Part shown: piece by piece, positions 5,920-10,159 of the stretch | Layout of the letters: each line of letters begins with the position of its first letter | Numbering within the stretch: the first letter of the stretch is position 1 | DNA from: Veillonella sp. | GTDB taxonomy: Bacteria > Bacillota > Negativicutes > Veillonellales > Veillonellaceae | NCBI GenBank assembly: GCA_022737715.1 | Contig: JAIITD010000051.1 | Location: forward strand, 1 to 10,159 | DNA length: 10,159 nucleotides | Direction: 5' to 3' | Translations under genes and position numbers: made by a program | The notes under the pieces: generated by a model | What the model was told of the DNA's origin: nothing | Databases searched by the model: none | What the model saw: the letters and a program-made list of their open reading frames with translations, nothing else

Positions 5920-6798
5920 ATGGATTATATAAAACGTTTTACTACCCGTGAAGGTGTGCGTATGTCATTAGCTGTTACTACGGATACGGTAGAGACTGCA
6001 CGTGTGCGTCATGACTTATGGCCTGTCGCAACAGCTGCTTTAGGTCGCGCTATGACGGGGGCTATATTATTGGCTGGTGATTTTAAAAATCATGAGAATG
6101 TCAGCCTTCGTATTAAAGGTGATGGCCCACTCGGTGTTGTACATGTCGATGCATTTTCCGATAATACTGTTCGCGGTTATGTAGATGAGCCACATGTGGA
6201 TGTGCCATTAAAACGTGCTGGAAAACTCGACGTAGGTGCTGCTGTCGGCCACCATGGCGAAGTACAAGTTACAAGATTTACTAAATTGGCTCAAGACTAT
6301 ACATCTACCAGTCCTATTCAAAGTGGTGAAGTGGCAGAGGATTTAGCGTATTATTTATACACATCTGAACAAGTGCCTTCTACAATTAGCCTAGGCGTTC
6401 TCGTAGACCCTGATTACCATACAATTGTAGCGGGTGGTTTTATCGTTCAAGCTTTGCCAGATGCTATCGATGCTGCATTGGCCATGGTAGAAAAGAATAT
6501 TAATGAATTAGGACCTGTTACGGAATATTTAAAAGCCCATCCTGATGGTAAAGGCCTTGTTGAAAAGGTATTAGATGGACTTACAGTTAACGAAGTCTAT
6601 AACGAACCAGTATCTTTTAAATGTCGTTGTAGTCGGGATCGATTCGCTGGCGTTCTTATGACATTGCGTGAAGATGATAAGAAATCCCTCTTAGAAGATG
6701 AAACAACAGAATTAGTTTGTCATTACTGTAACGAAAAATATCATTTCTCTAAAAAAGAACTAGAAGATATGTTTACACCTAAAGGACCTATTCAATAA
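5920..6798 (+). CDS. hslO: Redox-regulated molecular chaperone Hsp33
   Basis: Hsp33 is a cytoplasmic holdase switched on by oxidation. Reduced protein holds zinc through four cysteines; peroxide or bleach stress with unfolding releases the zinc, forms disulfides and exposes the client-binding surface. The 292-residue length is standard (B. subtilis 291). The N-terminal domain runs about 1-180, a helical linker about 180-230, and the C-terminal redox switch carries C235-x-C237 and C267-x-x-C270, all four present. The start has AAGGA (5907-5911) eight bases upstream. It follows the rib terminator and has its own promoter candidate. Its function has no direct metabolic tie to either neighbour group, although PoxB and flavin chemistry are oxidant-related. 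A short hairpin over the stop codon (CCTATT 6787-6792 with AATAGG 6797-6802) lacks a U-run. Confidence 0.96.
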   Translation: MDYIKRFTTREGVRMSLAVTTDTVETARVRHDLWPVATAALGRAMTGAILLAGDFKNHENVSLRIKGDGPLGVVHVDAFSDNTVRGYVDEPHVDVPLKRAGKLDVGAAVGHHGEVQVTRFTKLAQDYTSTSPIQSGEVAEDLAYYLYTSEQVPSTISLGVLVDPDYHTIVAGGFIVQALPDAIDAALAMVEKNINELGPVTEYLKAHPDGKGLVEKVLDGLTVNEVYNEPVSFKCRCSRDRFAGVLMTLREDDKKSLLEDETTELVCHYCNEKYHFSKKELEDMFTPKGPIQ

Positions 6799-6815
6799 TA
6801 GGATTTATGTATAGA

Positions 6816-6845
6816 TTGTTTTATCATTATATGCGAAAATATAAA
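6816..6845 (+). promoter_or_regulatory. Weak candidate promoter for mtnP
   Basis: TTGTTT (6816-6821) and TATAAA (6840-6845, five of six) are 18 bp apart. The start of transcription would fall near 6852, leaving a leader of about 22 bases. Read-through from hslO is the alternative, because I see no good terminator in the 75-base gap. Confidence 0.3.
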
Positions 6846-6873
6846 GATAGAGTATTTTTAATAGGAGGCAACT

Positions 6874-7668
6874 ATGAGTGCAATCGGTGTTATTGGCGGA
6901 ACAGGTGTTTATGATCCGTCTATATTTGAAAATATTCATGAAGAATCCTTGATGACTCCTTATGGAGAAATCGATTATGTACAAGGTACATATAAAGGCA
7001 AAACCGTAATTTTTGTGGCTCGTCATGGTAAAGACCATACAATCCCTCCGCATAAAATTAATTATCGTGCCAATATTTGGGGGCTAAAAAAACTAGGTGT
7101 TAAATTTATTATTTCTACAACTGCTGTAGGTTCTTTGAATAAGAATTTTGAGCCTGGTCACTTTGTGTTAACAGATCAATTCCTTGATTTTACAAAAAAT
7201 CGCATCACTACATTCTATGAAGGTGGTGACCGTCCGGTAGCACATTTAGATGTGACCAATCCATATTGCCCTAAACTACGTCAAATCATTGAATCTGTAG
7301 GTAAAGAACAAAAATTGTCTATTCATAATGGCGGTACCTATGTATGTACAGAAGGTCCACGTTTTGAAACACCTGCAGAGATTAAGATGTTTCACATGCT
7401 TGGTGGCGATACGGTAGGTATGACGAATGTACCAGAGGTCAATCTTGCAAACGAAGCAGAAATGGCGTATATAACAATCTCCATGATTACTAACTACGCT
7501 GCTGGCATTTCTGAAAATGCCCTTACTCACAGTGAAGTAGTTGAAATGATGGGTGAAATGGCATCTCAATTAAAAGCTCTTATCTTAGGTACAATTGAGG
7601 CTATCGATATGAATGCAGACTACGCTGCGCATCATCGCATGGCTGAATACGGTGGCTTTAAATTATAA
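6874..7668 (+). CDS. mtnP: MtnP-family phosphorylase: methylthioadenosine or methylthioinosine type
   Basis: This protein should split a 5'-methylthio-nucleoside with phosphate into methylthioribose 1-phosphate, the substrate of the next gene's enzyme, plus a free purine base. The 264-residue protein has the phosphate-binding IGGTGVYD (7-14), RHGKDHTIPPH (50-60) with NYRAN (63-67), TTAVGSLN (82-89), TEGPRFET (159-166) and MTNVPEV (183-189). At the base-recognition site it reads TNYAAG, with N207 where human methylthioadenosine phosphorylase has Asp (TDYD). Asn there is found in 6-oxopurine enzymes, including Pseudomonas methylthioinosine phosphorylase. The family call is firm but adenine versus hypoxanthine preference is open, and databases would likely name it MtnP by default. 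AGGAGG lies five bases before the ATG. It is 43 bases upstream of mtnA. Confidence 0.9.
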   Translation: MSAIGVIGGTGVYDPSIFENIHEESLMTPYGEIDYVQGTYKGKTVIFVARHGKDHTIPPHKINYRANIWGLKKLGVKFIISTTAVGSLNKNFEPGHFVLTDQFLDFTKNRITTFYEGGDRPVAHLDVTNPYCPKLRQIIESVGKEQKLSIHNGGTYVCTEGPRFETPAEIKMFHMLGGDTVGMTNVPEVNLANEAEMAYITISMITNYAAGISENALTHSEVVEMMGEMASQLKALILGTIEAIDMNADYAAHHRMAEYGGFKL

Positions 7669-7700
7669 GAGATTGTATCCATTTTGATACGACAATGTGG

Positions 7701-7707
7701 AGGGAGG
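7701..7707 (+). promoter_or_regulatory. Ribosome site that fixes the mtnA start at 7712
   Basis: AGGGAGG at 7701-7707 is four bases from the ATG at 7712. A longer reading from a GTG at 7697 would begin upstream of and run through this site, leaving that GTG with no ribosome site of its own. The ATG is therefore preferred. Confidence 0.85.
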
Positions 7708-7711
7708 TCTC

Positions 7712-8770
7712 ATGAAAAATATTGAATGGCGTGATGGTACGCTCATTTTATTAGATCAAACAAAATTGCCGACTCAGGTGGAATATATACATTGTACCGA
7801 TTGGCGACGAGTGGCAGAGGCGATTAAGATGCTTCGTGTCCGTGGAGCTCCTGCTATCGGTGTTGCTGCAGGGTATGGCCTTATTCTAGCGGCTGAGGAG
7901 GCAAATCGTTTAGAGGTTCCTTTTTCTGAACAACTATCAGCTTTTTATGAGTGGAGTGAAGAATTAAAGGAAACTCGACCTACGGCGATTAATTTAGCTT
8001 GGGCTGTTAATCGTATTATAGCTATTGTGAAAGCCCATTCATTTACGTCTATGGATGAAATTGTAGACCGCATCACGCAAGAGGCCATAGCTATACATAC
8101 AGAGGATGTTGAGCTCAACACACGCATGGCTATTAATGGTGCCTCTTTATTTAAAGGCAAACAGAATTTACGAATTTTGACACATTGTAATGCTGGTGCT
8201 TTGGCTACAGGTGGCCTTGGTACTGCACTCGGTGTGATTCGTAAACTACATGAGCAAGGCCAATTGGAAATGGTGTACGCCGACGAAACGCGTCCTTTAT
8301 TACAAGGGGCCCGTTTAACGGCTTTTGAACTCCATGAAGATGGCATTTCTGTTACACTAGAGACTGATAATATGGCGGCCTATGCAATGCAACAAGGCTT
8401 AATCGATGCTATTATCGTCGGTGCCGACCGTATTACTACGGAAGGTGATGTAGCCAATAAAATTGGTACCTATGGATTAGCAGTACTTGCAAAATTTCAT
8501 AATATTCCATTTTATGTGGCTGCTCCATATAGTACATTTGACTTTACACTCAAAGATGGTAAAGACATTCCTATTGAAATGCGTGCTGATGATGAAGTAT
8601 TGTCATTCCAAGGTGTGCCATCCGCGCCTACAGGTATTCATGTATTAAATCCTGCTTTTGATGTAACACCTCATGAACTAGTAACAGCTATTATTACTGA
8701 AGAAGGTGTTTTAACACCAAATTATCAAGAGTCTATTGCTCGTTTACAATCCGTTGTTGAAAGTAAATAG
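7712..8770 (+). CDS. mtnA: S-methyl-5-thioribose-1-phosphate isomerase
   Basis: MtnA converts the cyclic sugar phosphate released by MtnP into open-chain methylthioribulose 1-phosphate, entering methionine salvage or a related shunt. Numbered from the ATG at 7712 it has 352 residues, normal for the family. It belongs to the eIF2B-alpha/beta/delta-like fold. Family motifs are RVRGAPAIGVAAGYGL (42-57), THCNAGALATGG (157-168) with C159 at the catalytic Cys position, YADETRPLLQGARLT (189-203), VGADRIT (236-242) with D239 at the catalytic Asp position, GDVANKIGTY (245-254) and APYSTFD (271-277). Both catalytic residues being present argues for the isomerase rather than a translation-factor paralogue. 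Later salvage genes (mtnB, mtnC, mtnD, or an aldolase) are not in this window, so the fate of the product is unknown. Confidence 0.95.
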   Translation: MKNIEWRDGTLILLDQTKLPTQVEYIHCTDWRRVAEAIKMLRVRGAPAIGVAAGYGLILAAEEANRLEVPFSEQLSAFYEWSEELKETRPTAINLAWAVNRIIAIVKAHSFTSMDEIVDRITQEAIAIHTEDVELNTRMAINGASLFKGKQNLRILTHCNAGALATGGLGTALGVIRKLHEQGQLEMVYADETRPLLQGARLTAFELHEDGISVTLETDNMAAYAMQQGLIDAIIVGADRITTEGDVANKIGTYGLAVLAKFHNIPFYVAAPYSTFDFTLKDGKDIPIEMRADDEVLSFQGVPSAPTGIHVLNPAFDVTPHELVTAIITEEGVLTPNYQESIARLQSVVESK

Positions 8771-8832
8771 TTTTCACAATGGAATTATATAAATACTTAT
8801 CATTTTGAAGTAAGTTCTTTCCATAACTTGTA

Positions 8833-8838
8833 TATAAT
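8833..8838 (+). promoter_or_regulatory. Candidate -10 box for ahcY
   Basis: A perfect TATAAT lies 28 bases before the ahcY start, in the 96-base gap after mtnA. No convincing -35 box sits 16-18 bp upstream; TTGAAG at 8805-8810 is 22 bp away, too far for a standard promoter. There is no clear terminator in the gap, so ahcY may also be read from upstream. Confidence 0.35.
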
Positions 8839-8866
8839 TTATTAATTTACAAATGAAGGGGTACAT

Positions 8867-10111
8867 ATGCAATCATTAATTAAAGACATTAATCTCGCTG
8901 CTGAAGGCCGTAAAAAAATTGAATGGGTTTCTAATTTTATGCCTACATTAAATACATTGGGCGACCGTTTTGAAAAAGAACAAACTTTCAAAGGTCAAAC
9001 AATTGTTGTTTCCGTTCACTTGGAAGCTAAAACTGCATACCTTGCAACCGTTTTAAAACGTGGTGGTGCTGATGTTATCGTTACTGGTTCTAATCCTCTT
9101 TCTACCCAAGATGATGTAGCAGCAGGCCTTGTTGATATGGGCCTTACTGTATATGCTTGGTACGATTGTACCGATGAAGAATATTTTATGTTCCTCAACA
9201 AAGCATTGGATCATAAACCTCATATTATCATCGATGACGGTGGGGATCTTGTTAACCTATTACACACAACACGTACTGATGCAAAAGAACGCTTGTTAGG
9301 TGGTAGTGAAGAAACTACAACAGGCGTTCATCGTTTATATGCCTTAGAACATGCTAAACAATTGACATTCCCTATGATTGCTGTTAATGATTCTAACTGC
9401 AAATACTTATTCGATAACCGCTATGGTACAGGCCAATCTGTATGGGATGGTATTATGCGTACTACAAACCTTACAGTAGCAGGTAAAAATGTTGTTGTCG
9501 CTGGTTATGGCTGGTGCGGTAAAGGCGTTGCAATGCGCGCTAAAGGCTTAGGTGCCCACGTATTTGTTACAGAAGTTGACCCTATTAAAGCTATTGAAGC
9601 AGTATTCGATGGTTTTACTGTATTGCCTATGATAGAAGCTGCTAAAATCGGTGATATCTTCTGTACTGTAACAGGCTGTAAAGATGTTATCGTAAAAGAA
9701 CATTACGAAGTTATGAAAGATAAAGCTGTTCTTTGTAATGCGGGTCACTTTGACTGCGAAGTTAATGTTCATGATTTAGAACAAGTTGCAGTTAGCCATG
9801 AACGTGTTCGTCAAAATATTGAAGGCTATACAATGGCTGATGGTCGCAAAATTTATGTATTGGCTGAAGGTCGTCTTGTAAACTTAGCAGCAGGCGATGG
9901 TCATCCTGCTGAAATTATGGATTTGTCATTTGCTATGCAAGCATTGGCTGCTGAACATGTATTGAATAATGGTAAAAACATGGAACCAAAAGTATATGTA
10001 TTGCCTCGTGAACTTGATGAAGAAGTAGCAAAAATCAAATTGCACTCTATGGGCTACAATTTAGATGCATTAACGCAAGATCAAATCGATTACTTAACAA
10101 AGGTAAACTAA
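8867..10111 (+). CDS. ahcY: S-adenosylhomocysteinase, short Thermotoga/archaeal type (or S-inosylhomocysteine hydrolase)
   Basis: The enzyme uses bound NAD to hydrolyse S-adenosylhomocysteine, or its inosyl analogue, to homocysteine and the nucleoside. The 414-residue protein lacks the insert of about 40 residues seen in many bacterial forms and the C-terminal KPDHYRY-type tail of the human enzyme. It closely follows the Thermotoga maritima protein as I recall it, with HLEAKTAYLA (51-60), NPLSTQDDVA (76-85), DDGGDL (123-128), SEETTTGV (147-154), K179 and D183-N184 at the catalytic positions, DNRYGTGQS (183-191), the NAD loop GYGWCGKG (213-220), NAGHFD (291-296) with its His, and AEGRLVNLAAGDGHP (333-347). 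AAGGGG lies five bases before the ATG. It follows MtnP and MtnA, which treat the other main by-product of SAM use. Substrate choice cannot be fixed from sequence alone. Confidence 0.94.
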   Translation: MQSLIKDINLAAEGRKKIEWVSNFMPTLNTLGDRFEKEQTFKGQTIVVSVHLEAKTAYLATVLKRGGADVIVTGSNPLSTQDDVAAGLVDMGLTVYAWYDCTDEEYFMFLNKALDHKPHIIIDDGGDLVNLLHTTRTDAKERLLGGSEETTTGVHRLYALEHAKQLTFPMIAVNDSNCKYLFDNRYGTGQSVWDGIMRTTNLTVAGKNVVVAGYGWCGKGVAMRAKGLGAHVFVTEVDPIKAIEAVFDGFTVLPMIEAAKIGDIFCTVTGCKDVIVKEHYEVMKDKAVLCNAGHFDCEVNVHDLEQVAVSHERVRQNIEGYTMADGRKIYVLAEGRLVNLAAGDGHPAEIMDLSFAMQALAAEHVLNNGKNMEPKVYVLPRELDEEVAKIKLHSMGYNLDALTQDQIDYLTKVN

Positions 10112-10141
10112 TATAATCTTTAACTTGAACGTCTTATTAAC

Positions 10142-10159
10142 CGAGTCTATATAGACTCG
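10142..10159 (+). terminator. Perfect 18-base palindrome at the right edge, probable terminator stem after ahcY
   Basis: CGAGTCTAT (10142-10150) is followed at once by its exact complement ATAGACTCG (10151-10159), and the window ends there. It begins 30 bases after the ahcY stop. The design resembles the ribH terminator, a long stem with almost no loop. The U-run that would confirm it lies outside the window. Confidence 0.6.

Noticed and set aside
6787..6802. Hairpin over the hslO stop codon as a terminator
   Set aside because: The six-pair, AT-rich stem has no U-run after it, so efficient termination is unlikely.
6805..7569. Minus-strand frames at 6805-7053 and 7276-7569 opposite mtnP
   Set aside because: They are antisense shadows of mtnP and its leader, with no ribosome site or recognisable domain.
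7674..7695. Imperfect hairpin in the mtnP-mtnA gap (GTATC with GATAC)
   Set aside because: Only about five pairs with a sizeable loop and no U-run; it matches no riboswitch or terminator pattern that I recognise.
7697..7711. GTG start adding five residues to MtnA
   Set aside because: The added codons are the ribosome site of the ATG at 7712, and the resulting MEGGL prefix is a typical artefact of reading a Shine-Dalgarno sequence.
8108..8119. 12-bp palindrome GTTGAGCTCAAC in mtnA
   Set aside because: It is an isolated palindrome in coding sequence with no repeat elsewhere in the window; one such match in 10 kb is not surprising.
7945..9772. Minus-strand frames at 7945-8346, 9016-9201 and 9548-9772
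   Set aside because: They lie wholly inside mtnA and ahcY, whose catalytic motifs are complete.

Overview
The window reads as ordinary chromosomal DNA from a low-GC, anaerobe-like bacterium. The most likely source is the Negativicutes, perhaps Veillonella. This rests on base composition (roughly 40% GC by eye), strong AGGAGG-type ribosome sites, the Bacillus-like ribDE-ribBA-ribH order, and a Thermotoga/archaeal-type S-adenosylhomocysteinase. The genus is an inference that I could not check.

Layout. Positions 1-1697 (minus strand) hold almost all of a PoxB-type pyruvate:quinone oxidoreductase that runs off the left edge a few residues before its expected end. A 430-bp AT-rich divergent region follows. 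It contains a perfect CRP-type palindrome (TGTGA-N6-TCACA) placed for activating poxB, an extended -10 promoter facing right, and an FMN riboswitch with its terminator. Positions 2134-5723 are the riboflavin operon: ribD, ribE (20-bp overlap), ribBA and ribH, closed by a strong hairpin terminator. A separate promoter drives hslO, the redox-activated chaperone Hsp33. Positions 6874-10111 hold three genes for recycling the by-products of S-adenosylmethionine (SAM): an MtnP-family nucleoside phosphorylase, MtnA and an AhcY-family hydrolase. A perfect 18-base palindrome at the right edge is probably the start of the terminator.

How the genes work together. RibBA makes both riboflavin precursors, RibD does two pyrimidine steps, RibH makes lumazine and RibE makes riboflavin. 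The intervening phosphatase and the FMN/FAD-forming RibF are not in this window. The riboswitch lets FMN shut the operon off. PoxB, on the other side of the divergent region, is itself an FAD enzyme. The MtnP-MtnA-AhcY group handles methylthioadenosine and S-adenosylhomocysteine, or their deaminated forms.

Nothing here looks like a mobile element, CRISPR array, phage or RNA gene. The most interesting signal is in the right-hand third. The MtnP protein has Asn (N207) where methylthioadenosine phosphorylases have Asp, and the AhcY protein belongs to the short HLE-type class that includes the archaeal S-inosylhomocysteine hydrolase. Together they suggest that SAM by-products may be deaminated before cleavage.
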